From Robbsia sp. KACC 23696 (lineage in GTDB: Bacteria > Pseudomonadota > Gammaproteobacteria > Burkholderiales > Burkholderiaceae), in contig NZ_CP156627.1 in the NCBI RefSeq assembly GCF_039852015.1, positions 682,001 through 746,000 on the forward strand: 64,000 bases of DNA, read 5' to 3'. Positions 27,684 to 37,015 of the stretch are shown in pieces. Numbering within the stretch: position 1 is the stretch's first letter; every line of letters begins with the position of its first letter. A program made the position numbers and the translations under genes. The notes beneath the pieces are model-generated. The model was not told where the DNA came from. It saw only the letters and a program-made list of their open reading frames with translations, and searched no databases.

Positions 27684-28151
27684 ATGCATTGTGAAATCTC
27701 GCCGGACAAACGCCATGCGCTCACGCAACGTGTCGTCGATGCCAAAGCCGCCATCGGTGCCACGTGGGAAGGCCTGGCGGATCTCGCCGGGCTGTCGCCG
27801 GCATTCGTGACGGCCGCGCTGCTGGGCCAGCACCCGCTTCCCGAGGAAGCGGCGCGCAAGGTGGGTACGCATTTGGGCCTGTCCGACGACGATATTCGAA
27901 GCCTGCAATTCATCCCGATGCGCGGCAGCCTGTCGCCGCAGTTGCCCACCGATCCGACGATCTATCGCTTCTACGAAATCGTCCAGGTCTACGGCACCAC
28001 GCTGAAAGCGTTGATTCACGAGCAGTTTGGCGACGGGATCATCAGCGCGATCAACTTCAAGCTGGATATTAAAAAGGTGCCCGACCCAGAGGGCGGCTCT
28101 CGTGCCGTGATCACGATGGACGGCAAGTACTTGCCGACCAAACCGTATTGA
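27684..28151 (+). CDS. cynS: Cyanase (cyanate hydratase)
   Basis: Cytoplasmic decameric enzyme that turns cyanate and bicarbonate into ammonia and carbon dioxide. It is 155 aa, against 156 in E. coli. The catalytic triad is in place: Arg95 and Glu98 in [12 protein letters not shown], and Ser121 in [10 protein letters not shown]. The N-terminal helical DNA-binding-like domain (residues 1-80) and the C-terminal dimer domain are complete, ending in [12 protein letters not shown]. The ATG at 27684 has AGGAG eight bases upstream. No carbonic anhydrase gene (cynT) is adjacent. A LysR-type dyad lies upstream and cynR lies downstream in convergent orientation. Confidence 0.96.
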   Translation: MHCEISPDKRHALTQRVVDAKAAIGATWEGLADLAGLSPAFVTAALLGQHPLPEEAARKVGTHLGLSDDDIRSLQFIPMRGSLSPQLPTDPTIYRFYEIVQVYGTTLKALIHEQFGDGIISAINFKLDIKKVPDPEGGSRAVITMDGKYLPTKPY

Positions 28152-28211
28152 CCGTTCTAATCTGCAACGGCCTATTCTGACTTTTCGATTTCGCTCTCCC
28201 TCGATCGCACC

Positions 28212-28712
28212 ATGAACGACACCGCTACAACGCCATCCGCCGCGCCGGCATCCCGCCCACCGCTGCCGCCCTTTACTCGCGAAACGGCCATTCAAAAGGT
28301 CCGTCTGGCGGAGGACGGTTGGAACACCCGCGATGCCGCGAAAGTGGCGCTGGCTTACACGCCCGATACGCAATGGCGTAACCGATCCGAATTCGTTACG
28401 GACCGCACACAGGCCCAGGCCTTTCTGGAGCGCAAGTGGCGCAAGGAACTGGAATACCGCTTGATCAAGGAACTATGGGCATTCGACGGCAATCGGATCG
28501 CGGTGCGCTATGCCTATGAATGGCGCGACGACTCCGGCAATTGGTTCCGCTCCTATGGCAACGAGAACTGGGAGTTCGACGATCAGGGATTGATGCAACG
28601 GCGCTTTGCGAGCATCAATGATCTGCCGATCGCCGAGGCGGATCGCAAGTTTCATTGGCCGCAAGGTCGTCGGCCGGACGACCATCCCGGACTCAGCGAT
28701 CTGGGCCTCTAA
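28212..28712 (+). CDS. DUF1348 / NTF2-like protein
   Basis: A 166-aa protein of the SnoaL-like NTF2 fold, DUF1348 type. The block [20 protein letters not shown] is followed by [27 protein letters not shown] and [20 protein letters not shown], and it ends in [19 protein letters not shown]. These proteins are small cone-shaped barrels with a pocket; no reaction is established for this group. It follows cynS by 60 bp and is probably in the same transcript, which suggests an accessory role in the cyanate locus. Its 3' end overlaps cynR by 20 bp, tail to tail. Confidence 0.88.
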   Translation: MNDTATTPSAAPASRPPLPPFTRETAIQKVRLAEDGWNTRDAAKVALAYTPDTQWRNRSEFVTDRTQAQAFLERKWRKELEYRLIKELWAFDGNRIAVRYAYEWRDDSGNWFRSYGNENWEFDDQGLMQRRFASINDLPIAEADRKFHWPQGRRPDDHPGLSDLGL

Positions 28713-29685
28713 GCGGTGTCGGCACAAGCTGCGGCCGCGCGTCTGCCGCGGACTTCCCCTCTCCGAGCGCGAGGTCGGACGCCACGCGCTGCGCTACCTT
28801 GATGAAGGCACGCATCGCCGCGCGATGCTGGCGGTGCCGCGGATAGATCAGCGCGGCGGTGCGTGCCGGCATGGGCGGACGCATCGTCAGCGTTTGCAGG
28901 CCGTGCCGATGGTGGAAGGGGTGCGGCAGGATGGTCGCCAGTTGCCCGAAGCGCACCGCTTCGATGATGGCCGATACCGAATCCGACTCCATCGCCACCC
29001 GCGGCGTCACGCCCAGCGACGCGAGAAAATGGTCGATCTGCCCGCGCGTGGCGAAACCCGTTTTGAGTAACGCCAAGGGTATGCTGGCCAGCGCGCTTAC
29101 ATCGAGAAAGGGCGCGCCGATAGGGGAGGGACGTCCTTCGGCGCCGCCCACATCGCGCAAGGCGGGGTGAAATGGTCCGACCACCACATCGAGCGTTTCG
29201 TCCAGCAAAGGCGTGCAGTCGAGTTCCGGTGACTCAGGCGGCGCAAAGGCGATGGCGACATCGACCTCACCGTTCAGCAGCACCGTCTCAATGGTCTGCA
29301 TCGGCATATCACGGACATCCAGACGGACATTCGGATAAGCGGAATGGAAGGCCGCCAGGAGCGGCCCGGCGAGATAACCCAAGAAGGTCGGCGTGAAAGC
29401 GAGCCGCAGTTCGCCACGACTCAAATCCGCGACGTCCTGGATCGCGCGTCGTCCCGATTCCAATTGATCGAGCGCGCCACGGGCCGAATGTGCATAGGCT
29501 GCCCCGGCATCGGTTGGGACGATCTGCTTGCCGCTGCGATCCAGCAGCGTGACGCCCAATTCGTCTTCGAGCTGTCGAATCTGCTGGCTCAATGCCGGTT
29601 GCGACACGTGCAAGGCCTCGGCGGCGCGCGTGAAACTACCATGCTCGATGACGGCCAGAAAGTAGCGGATGTGTCTAAGCAGCAT
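28693..29685 (-). CDS. cynR: CynR, LysR-type regulator of the cyanate genes
   Basis: A 330-aa LysR regulator closely resembling E. coli CynR: the N-terminus [20 protein letters not shown], the segment [20 protein letters not shown] and [20 protein letters not shown] all match that protein's known pattern. The C-terminal tail is about 25 residues longer than in E. coli. Unlike E. coli, where cynR is divergent from cynTSX, here it converges on cynS and DUF1348. The likely target is the dyad at 27559-27575. Cyanate or azide is the known effector in E. coli. Confidence 0.9.
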   Translation of the reverse strand: MLLRHIRYFLAVIEHGSFTRAAEALHVSQPALSQQIRQLEDELGVTLLDRSGKQIVPTDAGAAYAHSARGALDQLESGRRAIQDVADLSRGELRLAFTPTFLGYLAGPLLAAFHSAYPNVRLDVRDMPMQTIETVLLNGEVDVAIAFAPPESPELDCTPLLDETLDVVVGPFHPALRDVGGAEGRPSPIGAPFLDVSALASIPLALLKTGFATRGQIDHFLASLGVTPRVAMESDSVSAIIEAVRFGQLATILPHPFHHRHGLQTLTMRPPMPARTAALIYPRHRQHRAAMRAFIKVAQRVASDLALGEGKSAADARPQLVPTPLRGPDR

Positions 29686-29690
29686 GATCG

Positions 29691-30227
29691 TCAGCGCGGC
29701 GTCAGCGGATGGCCGGGCTGACCTTCCGGGCAGTACCAGCTGTCGACCTGTGCCGATTGTCCCTGCGGCGGCGATCCCATCGCGAAGCGGACCGGCACGC
29801 AGGGCACCGCACCCGGGCCGGTGCCGGCAGCCCCGCTCGCGTGCAACATAATCTGGGGCGCCCCGATCGTGACGGTATTGGCGCTGCGACCGGGGCCGGG
29901 CAACGTGGTCGTCGCGAAGTGCTCTGTTCCCGTGACCGCGTCCGTGCTCGATTCACTGTCCCGGGGTTTCGTCGTTCCGGGGCCTTTTTGGTGTTTGGTA
30001 CCCGTCGCGCGCCGACGATGCGGCGGGGCCTCGACGGGCTTGTCGCGCTGGGGAGGCGCGTTCGTGATCGCCTCGGTCGTCGTGGCGTCGGTACTGGACC
30101 ACGTCGCCGCCCGACCGGACGACATTCCGATCGATAAGGCGGCTGAGAGGACAATATGCGCCAGGATCGCGCGGTCGAGCCGGTGGCGCGTGGCGACAGG
30201 TGCTGCTTTGGCGCGTGACGGCGACAT
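29691..30227 (-). CDS. Hypothetical exported low-complexity protein
   Basis: A 178-aa protein of no recognised family. The start at 30227 has GGGAG six bases upstream. Residues 18-42 (LDRAILAHIVLSAALSIGMS) look like a signal peptide ending near GRAA. The mature part is Thr/Pro/Ser-rich and charged, and carries a single Cys pair in AVPCVPVRF and SWYCPEGQ. It ends 5 bp before the cynR start on the same strand and so precedes cynR; they may share a transcript. Composition alone gives no function. Confidence 0.55.
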   Translation of the reverse strand: MSPSRAKAAPVATRHRLDRAILAHIVLSAALSIGMSSGRAATWSSTDATTTEAITNAPPQRDKPVEAPPHRRRATGTKHQKGPGTTKPRDSESSTDAVTGTEHFATTTLPGPGRSANTVTIGAPQIMLHASGAAGTGPGAVPCVPVRFAMGSPPQGQSAQVDSWYCPEGQPGHPLTPR

Positions 30228-30468
30228 CGAAGACTCCCAGCGGGAAACAAGCCGTCATTCTGCCACGCAGGCCGGCGACGTGCAGCCTCGGCCAATCAGC
30301 CTACGCCGTCGCATCGGGACATTGGGACATCGATGCTGCAGCCCGTCGGCTGAATGGCCGAGTCGCGCTCCGTTGCCAACTTCGCATACCATGGGATCAG
30401 GAAGGGCAGTTTTTCTCATTGTCCCTGACAGACACCCCGCATGACATGACCCCACGGGCATTCCCGCG

Positions 30469-31995
30469 ATGACCACGACGCAAGCAGACGCATTTTCCCA
30501 TCCAGGCGCAACCGATGCGGCAGGCGATACGCCGCCCCATTGGCGGACGGCAGGCGCGCGCTTTGCCGATACGCTGTCGAATCCGATTCTGAACACGGAC
30601 TCGTACAAAGCCTCTCATTTTCTCCAGTACCCGCCCGGCGTCGACGCGATGTTCTCGTATATCGAATCACGCGGCGGCCGTTTCGAGCGCACCGTCTTTT
30701 TCGGCTTGCAGATGCTGCTGAAGGAGTATCTGTGCCGACCCATCACCGCGGAGATGATCGCGCAGGCAGAGGCGTTCTTTCTTGCGCATGGGGAGCCGTT
30801 CAATGCGGACGGCTGGCGTTATATCCTGCAGCGCCATGCGGGCTATTTACCGGTCCGGATCCGCGCGGTGCCCGAGGGTAGTGTCGTCCCGGCGCATAAC
30901 GTCTTGATGACGATCGAGTGCGACGACCCGGAGGTATTCTGGCTCACGTCCTATCTGGAGACGATGCTGCTGCGCATCTGGTATCCGATTACCGTTGCGA
31001 CGCAGAGCTGGCACTTGCGTCGACTGATCGCCGACTATATCGAGAAGACCAGCGACGATACGGCGCAACTGCCGTTCAAGCTGCATGATTTCGGCGCACG
31101 AGGCGTCAGCAGTGCCGAGTCCGCCGCGATCGGCGGCGCGGCGCATCTGGTCAGCTTCATGGGCTCGGACACCGTCCTCGGCGTGTTGGCGGCGAACCAT
31201 TTCTATCACGCCGAGATGGCCGCCTACTCGGTCCCGGCCGCCGAACACAGCACGATCACCGCGTGGGGGCGCGACCGTGAGGTCGACGCCTATCGCGCGA
31301 TGCTGGCGCGTTTCGGCCGTCCGGGCGCGATCGTTTCGGTCGTGTCGGATTCGTACGATCTGTTCGCCGCGTTGGATCTCTGGGGCGGCGAATTGAAACA
31401 GGCGGTGATCGATTCCGGCGCGACGCTGGTGGTGCGTCCGGATTCCGGCGATCCGCGAACGATCGTGCTCGCCTGCCTGCGCGCGCTTGACGCGTCGTTC
31501 GGCGCCACGGTCAATAGCAAGGGTCGACGGGTGTTGAATCACGTGCGACTGTTGCAAGGCGACGGCATCAATGCGCAGTCGATCGAAGCGATCCTGGCAG
31601 ATCTCGATGCGGCCGGCTATGCGGTCGATAATCTGGTTTTCGGTATGGGCGGTGCGCTGCTGCAGCAGGTCAACCGCGACACGCAGCGCTTTGCGATGAA
31701 ATGCTCGGCGGTGCGGATTGCCCGCGATGGCGAACCGCCTCAATGGCAGGGCGTCAGCAAGGACCCAGCCACCGACGTCGGCAAGCGATCGAAAGCGGGC
31801 CGACTGACGCTGTTGCGCCATCGGCAGACCGGGGAGTATCGGACCGTCACGCTACCGCTGGCGTCGGAGCACCAACAGGCGGTGGATGCCGGGACGTGGG
31901 AAGACGCACTGCTGTCCGTTTTCGAGACGGGGCGCCTGCTGATCGACGACACCTTCGATGCCATCCGAGCGCGTGCGGCGACTCCCCCGCGATAA
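30469..31995 (+). CDS. nadV: Nicotinamide phosphoribosyltransferase (NAMPT/NadV)
   Basis: Cytoplasmic enzyme that makes nicotinamide mononucleotide from nicotinamide and PRPP, a short NAD salvage route. Its 508 aa match the NAMPT/NadV length. The diagnostic blocks are NPILNTDSYKASHFLQYPPG near residue 38, ESRGGRFERTVFFGLQ, PFKLHDFGARGVSS (pyridine-ring contact region), VPAAEHSTITAWG with the His that is phosphorylated in this family, and VVRPDSGDP (ribose-phosphate binding). The Gln/Ala-rich N-terminal 30 residues are an extension. No partner adenylyltransferase or NrtR gene is adjacent. Confidence 0.94.
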   Translation: MTTTQADAFSHPGATDAAGDTPPHWRTAGARFADTLSNPILNTDSYKASHFLQYPPGVDAMFSYIESRGGRFERTVFFGLQMLLKEYLCRPITAEMIAQAEAFFLAHGEPFNADGWRYILQRHAGYLPVRIRAVPEGSVVPAHNVLMTIECDDPEVFWLTSYLETMLLRIWYPITVATQSWHLRRLIADYIEKTSDDTAQLPFKLHDFGARGVSSAESAAIGGAAHLVSFMGSDTVLGVLAANHFYHAEMAAYSVPAAEHSTITAWGRDREVDAYRAMLARFGRPGAIVSVVSDSYDLFAALDLWGGELKQAVIDSGATLVVRPDSGDPRTIVLACLRALDASFGATVNSKGRRVLNHVRLLQGDGINAQSIEAILADLDAAGYAVDNLVFGMGGALLQQVNRDTQRFAMKCSAVRIARDGEPPQWQGVSKDPATDVGKRSKAGRLTLLRHRQTGEYRTVTLPLASEHQQAVDAGTWEDALLSVFETGRLLIDDTFDAIRARAATPPR

Positions 31996-32323
31996 GGCCG
32001 CCGAGGCCCTCGTTCACTGTCGCGCCGGCGCGACACACCTGCTTCCTGACAAAATTGCCATTTTGGCGCCATCTTGCGGTTGGTCGATTTCGATAAGATT
32101 GCCATTGGAATATGAGACGGCGTGAAGTCGTCGCCTTGGCGGACAATCGGTGTGTGCCCCCCGCGCACGGGTTAGCCGGAGGCCCAGGGAGATCGCTGCC
32201 GTCTCAGCTTCCGCTTAAGCAATTATTTCGTATTCCGGAAAGTCGATTGAAGCGCTGGAAGGCGCTGTCAGACGTTCAGGACTCTCGGGCTATCAGTCTG
32301 TCTTACCTTGCGCGTGTCCGCCG
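31996..32323. other. Intergenic region before the second RND operon
   Basis: About 330 bp without a gene. It contains the 18-bp palindrome at 32018-32035 and a repeated ATTGCCATT (near 32055 and 32098) that flanks a TGGCGCCA palindrome, which may mark the RND promoter region. Confidence 0.4.
32018..32035. other. Perfect 18-bp palindrome after nadV
   Basis: TGTCGCGCC followed by its exact complement GGCGCGACA, 23 bp past the nadV stop codon. It forms a strong hairpin but has no T-run, so it may be a Rho-assisted terminator or an operator. Confidence 0.45.
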
Positions 32324-35300
32324 ATGTGGATTGTCAATGTAGCGCTGCGCCGGCCATACACGTTCATCGTGATGGCCATCATCATTCTGTTGGCTTCACC
32401 GTTGGCCTTGCTGCGGACGCCGGTCGATATTCTCCCGAATATCAATATCCCGGTCGTCAGCATCATCTGGACGTATAACGGGCTGAGCGCGGAAAATATG
32501 GCGGCGCGGATCACGTCCGCCAATGAGCGTGCGATCACGACCACCGTCAACGATATCGAGCATATCGAGTCGCAATCGCTGCCAGGCATCGCGGTACTGA
32601 AGGTGTTCCTGCAGCCGAGCGCGAATCTCGAATCGGCCATCGCGCAGATCGCCGCCATCGAACAATCGATCCTGAAGCAGATGCCACCGGGTGCGACGCC
32701 GCCGGCCGTCGTCAGTTATTCGGCTTCCAGTATCCCAGCAGTGCAGTTGGGCCTGTCCAGCTCCACGCTGTCGGAAAAAGACCTGAACGACACGGCGCTG
32801 AACACGCTTCGGCCGCAGTTGGTGACGATCCCGGGCGCCTCGATTCCCTTCCCGATGGGCGGCCGCACCCGCGTGATCGCCGTCGACTTGAACCCGCAAG
32901 CCTTGCTGGCAAAGGGGCTGACGCCGCTCGATGTCGTCCGCGCGGTGAATGCGCAGAACCTGATCCTGCCCACCGGCACCGCCAAGATCGGTGAGAAGGA
33001 ATTCAATATCGATATGAACGGCTCGCCGCCGACCATCTCGCAATTGAACGACATCCCGGTCCGCACCGTGAGCGGTGCGACGACCTATCTGCGAGAAGTC
33101 GCCCACGTCCGCGACGGCTCGAACCCGCAGACGAACGTCGTGCGGCAGAACGGTCAGCGCGGCGTCCTGATTCCGATCATGAAGAACGGCAGTGCCTCGA
33201 CACTGTCCGTGGTCGAAGCGCTCTACAAGCTGCTGCCGCAAGTCAGCGCCACGCTGCCGGCGGATCTCAATATCACCGCCCTGTTCGACCAATCGATCTT
33301 CGTCAAGGCCGCCGTCCAGGGCGTGATTCACGAGACGCTGACCGCTGCCGCGTTGACCGCGGCCATGATCTTGCTGTTCCTCGGCAATTGGCGTAGCACC
33401 TGCATCATCGCCGTGTCGATTCCGCTATCGATTCTATCGTCGTTGCTGGTGCTGCACGCCCTCGGCCAGACGATCAATATCATGACGCTGGGCGGACTCG
33501 CGCTGGCGGTGGGTATCCTGGTCGACGATGCCACGGTGACGTTGGAGAATATCGAGCGCCATCTGCATATGGGCACGCCGTTGCGCCAGGCCATCCTCGA
33601 CGGCGCCGGCGAAATCGCCGTGCCCGCATTGGTCTCGACGATGTGTATCTGCATCGTGTTCGTGCCGATGTTCTTCCTCGCGGGCGTTGCGCAATATCTG
33701 TTCGTGCCGCTGGCCGAAGCCGTCGTGTTCGCGATGATCGCGTCCTACATTCTATCGCGCACCCTGGTGCCGACGTTGGCGATGCTGATGATGCGCGATC
33801 ACGTCGCGACCGGCCACGCGGGAGACGAGGCGGGTGCACGCCGCAGGAATGCGTTTGCCCGGATTCATCACCGCTTCGATCGGGGTTTCGAAAGAATGCG
33901 GGCCGGCTATATCGTCGTCTTGAGTACCTTGCTGGTGCGGCGTCGTTTGTTCGCCTCGGTTTTTCTGGCGGGCTGCCTGGCTTCCCTGGGACTCGTTTTC
34001 ACCTTGGGGCAGGACTTCTTCCCGACGGTCGATGCCGGCAATATCCGCTTGCATATGCGCGCGCCTACCGGTACGCGGATCGAGGAAACCGCGCGGATCA
34101 CCGACGAAGTCGAGAAGCGCGTGCGCGAGATCGTCCCGGCCGACGAATTGAATACGATCGTCGATAACCTGGGCATGCCCTATAGCGGCATCAATCTCTC
34201 GTACAGCAATGCCGGGACCATCGGCACGTTGGATGCCGAGATTCAAATTGCGCTGAAGCACGACCACCGCCCCACCGCCGAGTACATGCGGCAACTGCGA
34301 ATCGACCTGCCGAAACAGTTCCCCGGCGTCGAATTCTTCTTTCAGCCCGCCGACATCATCACGCAGATTCTGAACTTCGGTTTGCCCGCCGCTATCGATG
34401 TGCAGATTTCCGGCAATGACCTGCACGGCAATTTCGATGCGGCGGCCAAGCTGATGAAGCAGATCCGCGACGTGCCGGGTACCGTCGATACGCATATCCA
34501 GCAGCGTCTGGACGCGCCCACGCTGCATCTCGAAATGGACCGTACCCGCTTGCAACAGCTCGGACTGAGCGCTTCCGACGTCGCGCAGAATCTGCTGGTG
34601 GCGCTCTCGGGCAGCGCGCAGACGTCGCCCGGTTTCTGGTACAACGCGCGGAACGGCGTCGAATATAACCTCGCCGTGGTAACGCCGCAGTATCGGATTG
34701 CATCGGTCGACGACTTGCTGCGCACGCCGGTGACGCCGGGTGCCGGCAGCACCGGCGGGGCCGCGCCGAGTTCGCAGCTGCTCGGCAATCTGGTGCACGT
34801 GACGCCGGAGCGGGGTTTCGCCGTGGTCAGTCACTACAACATCCGCCCGGTGATGGATATCTTCGTCGGTGTCGACGGGCGCGATCTGGGCAGCGTGGCA
34901 TCGCGCATCGATAAGCTCGTTGCGCACGCGCGGGCCACGCTGCCGCGCGGCAGCCAGATCACGGTACGCGGCCAGGTGGCGACGATGCGTGCCTCTTATA
35001 TCGGTCTTGGTGCGGGCGTCGTGATGGCGATCGTGCTGGTCTATCTGCTGATTGTCGTGAATTTCCAGTCCTGGATCGATCCGCTGATCATCATCAGCGC
35101 GCTGCCGGCCGCCTTGGCCGGCATCGTCTGGATGCTGTTCCTGACCGGCACGCATCTCAGCGTGCCTGCTTTGACGGGTGCCATCATGACGATGGGGGTG
35201 GCCACCGCCAACAGTATCTTGATGGTCTCGTTCGCCCAGCAACGCACCGCTGCCGGGGCGCCTGCCTTGACGGCCGCACTGGAAGCCGGGGCCAGCCGGA

Positions 35301-35677
35301 TCCGGCCGGTCCTGATGACGGCCAGCGCCATGATCATCGGCATGGTGCCGATGGCGCTGGGCCTGGGCGAGGGCGCGGAACAGAACGCGCCGCTGGGCCG
35401 CGCCGTGATCGGCGGCCTGCTGTTCGCCACGGTGTCGACCCTGTTCTTCGTGCCATTGCTTTATGCCGGCATCCACGATCGCCTGGCCCGACGCGGCACC
35501 CATCGCCACGCGGGCGGTAGCGGACCGAGCGGGCCTGGTGGGCCGAGCGGCGGCGATGGATCCGGTGGCCCGCATGGCTCGGGCTCGGGCGCAGGCCAGG
35601 GTTTCCGAGATGGCTATGGACCGACGCAGCCGGGATATGTCGCGGCAACCCAATCTGGCGGCACGCACGCTCTTTGA
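32324..35677 (+). CDS. RND efflux permease, HAE1-like, with Gly-rich C-terminal tail
   Basis: Inner-membrane RND transporter of 1,117 aa. It starts MWIVNVALRRPYTFIVMAII, the first helix, followed by the porter domain. The TM4 block is LAVGILVDDATVTLENIERH near residue 400, which has the VDDA-type double Asp of the drug-exporting group rather than the CzcA metal-type DFGxxxDG motif. The second half repeats the fold and ends with EQNAPLGRAVIGGLLFATVS. The last 45 residues form a Gly/Ser/His-rich tail absent from AcrB. It is the first gene of a five-gene operon: permease, fusion protein, outer-membrane factor, response regulator, sensor kinase. Confidence 0.94.
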   Translation: MWIVNVALRRPYTFIVMAIIILLASPLALLRTPVDILPNINIPVVSIIWTYNGLSAENMAARITSANERAITTTVNDIEHIESQSLPGIAVLKVFLQPSANLESAIAQIAAIEQSILKQMPPGATPPAVVSYSASSIPAVQLGLSSSTLSEKDLNDTALNTLRPQLVTIPGASIPFPMGGRTRVIAVDLNPQALLAKGLTPLDVVRAVNAQNLILPTGTAKIGEKEFNIDMNGSPPTISQLNDIPVRTVSGATTYLREVAHVRDGSNPQTNVVRQNGQRGVLIPIMKNGSASTLSVVEALYKLLPQVSATLPADLNITALFDQSIFVKAAVQGVIHETLTAAALTAAMILLFLGNWRSTCIIAVSIPLSILSSLLVLHALGQTINIMTLGGLALAVGILVDDATVTLENIERHLHMGTPLRQAILDGAGEIAVPALVSTMCICIVFVPMFFLAGVAQYLFVPLAEAVVFAMIASYILSRTLVPTLAMLMMRDHVATGHAGDEAGARRRNAFARIHHRFDRGFERMRAGYIVVLSTLLVRRRLFASVFLAGCLASLGLVFTLGQDFFPTVDAGNIRLHMRAPTGTRIEETARITDEVEKRVREIVPADELNTIVDNLGMPYSGINLSYSNAGTIGTLDAEIQIALKHDHRPTAEYMRQLRIDLPKQFPGVEFFFQPADIITQILNFGLPAAIDVQISGNDLHGNFDAAAKLMKQIRDVPGTVDTHIQQRLDAPTLHLEMDRTRLQQLGLSASDVAQNLLVALSGSAQTSPGFWYNARNGVEYNLAVVTPQYRIASVDDLLRTPVTPGAGSTGGAAPSSQLLGNLVHVTPERGFAVVSHYNIRPVMDIFVGVDGRDLGSVASRIDKLVAHARATLPRGSQITVRGQVATMRASYIGLGAGVVMAIVLVYLLIVVNFQSWIDPLIIISALPAALAGIVWMLFLTGTHLSVPALTGAIMTMGVATANSILMVSFAQQRTAAGAPALTAALEAGASRIRPVLMTASAMIIGMVPMALGLGEGAEQNAPLGRAVIGGLLFATVSTLFFVPLLYAGIHDRLARRGTHRHAGGSGPSGPGGPSGGDGSGGPHGSGSGAGQGFRDGYGPTQPGYVAATQSGGTHAL

Positions 35678-35692
35678 TTCAGCAGGTCGACG

Positions 35693-37015
35693 ATGATGAA
35701 TGAAAAACACCATGCCGAGTTGGCGATTCCGGCGCCGGAGCCCGGCGAGACGCGTGTCATGCCGGCACGTGGCCCGGCGTGGCGTCGCGCGAAGATCAGC
35801 GTCGCCGTGGTCCTCTTGCTGATGGCCGCCGGCGCGGTGCGCATCGCCATCGCGGATTTCCAGCAACGTCGGCAGGTCGCCGATACGACGGTCGAAAACG
35901 CCAGGCAGTATGTGCACGTCGTCAGTCCGAAGCGTGCGAACGCCGACGGCAATATCCGGCTGCCGGGCACTTTGCGTGGTGCGGTCGAGTCGCCGATCTA
36001 TGCTCGTGCCACCGGGTATCTGATGAAGCGCTACGTCGACATCGGCGCGCGGGTGACGCAAGGTCAGCTGCTCGCCGAACTCGACACGCCGGAAATCGAT
36101 CAACAATTGGTCCAGGCCCTGGCGCAGCGCGCGCAGACGTCCGCGAGTCTGGGACTTGCAAAAAGCTCGCTGGATCGATGGCAGAAGCTGCACGAGCGCG
36201 ATGCCGTGTCCCAACAGGAACTCGACGAACGACAAAGCACTTACACGCAGGGTGTGGCGAATCTCGCGGCGGCCGATGCCAACGTCCAGCGTCTAAAACA
36301 GTTGGAATCGTTCAAGCGGATCGTCGCCCCGTTCTCCGGAGTGGTGACGCAACGCAACGTCGATGTCGGCGATCTGGTGGATGCGGGCGGCGCGAGTGGC
36401 AATGCGTCTCGCGCACTGTTCGCGCTTGCGCAGACCGATAGCTTGCGGGTCTACGTGCAGGTGCCTCAGGCCTACGCACAGGGCGTTCAGGAAGGTCAGT
36501 CGGTGGCGGTGACGCAGGCCGAGCTGCCGGGCAGGAAGTTCGAAGGGAAGATCGCCCATATCGCCGGCGCGATCGACGTCGCAACGCGGTCTCTGCAAAT
36601 CGAGATCCGGCTTGCAAATCCGGACAACACGCTGCGGCCCGGTGCCTACGTGCAAGTAGCCTTGCCGGCCCCGGCCCGGTCCGAATACGTGATTCCCGGC
36701 AACACCTTGCTGTTCCGCGCCCAAGGCCCGCAGGTGGCGATCGCCCGCGCCGATGGCACCGTGCATCTGCAGACGATCGTCATCGCGCAGGACTTCGGTC
36801 AGTCGATGGAGATCGAAAGTGGCATCGGACCGCATGACCAGTTGATCCTGAACCCGAGCGATTCGATCGCCGAAGGTGACAAGATCGAGATCGCGCAGGC
36901 GAAGGCGTCCGCCAAGCCGGGTTCCGGCGCGGCACCGCACACCGCGCCCGCCGTGGCCCCGGACGCCGACTCCGGCGTGGCGACATCGACGGCGGCGGAC
37001 GAGGCGCACTCGTGA
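35693..37015 (+). CDS. RND membrane fusion protein
   Basis: Periplasmic adaptor of 440 aa. It has a single N-terminal membrane anchor (VAVVLLLMAAGAVRIAIADF, about 42-61), a lipoyl half LRGAVESPIYARATGYLMKR, a coiled-coil hairpin at about 130-200 (SLDRWQKLHERDAVSQQELD) and the second lipoyl half VAPFSGVVTQRNVDVGDLVD. A barrel and membrane-proximal domain follow, then an Ala/Pro-rich tail. Starts 15 bp after the permease gene (ATG at 35696 is equally possible). Its stop overlaps the outer-membrane gene by four bases. Confidence 0.92.
   Translation: MMNEKHHAELAIPAPEPGETRVMPARGPAWRRAKISVAVVLLLMAAGAVRIAIADFQQRRQVADTTVENARQYVHVVSPKRANADGNIRLPGTLRGAVESPIYARATGYLMKRYVDIGARVTQGQLLAELDTPEIDQQLVQALAQRAQTSASLGLAKSSLDRWQKLHERDAVSQQELDERQSTYTQGVANLAAADANVQRLKQLESFKRIVAPFSGVVTQRNVDVGDLVDAGGASGNASRALFALAQTDSLRVYVQVPQAYAQGVQEGQSVAVTQAELPGRKFEGKIAHIAGAIDVATRSLQIEIRLANPDNTLRPGAYVQVALPAPARSEYVIPGNTLLFRAQGPQVAIARADGTVHLQTIVIAQDFGQSMEIESGIGPHDQLILNPSDSIAEGDKIEIAQAKASAKPGSGAAPHTAPAVAPDADSGVATSTAADEAHS

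Noticed and set aside
33752-36235. An 827-codon minus-strand open frame
   Set aside because: It is a long antisense shadow of the second RND permease and fusion-protein genes, with no recognisable domain; third-position GC bias explains the length.
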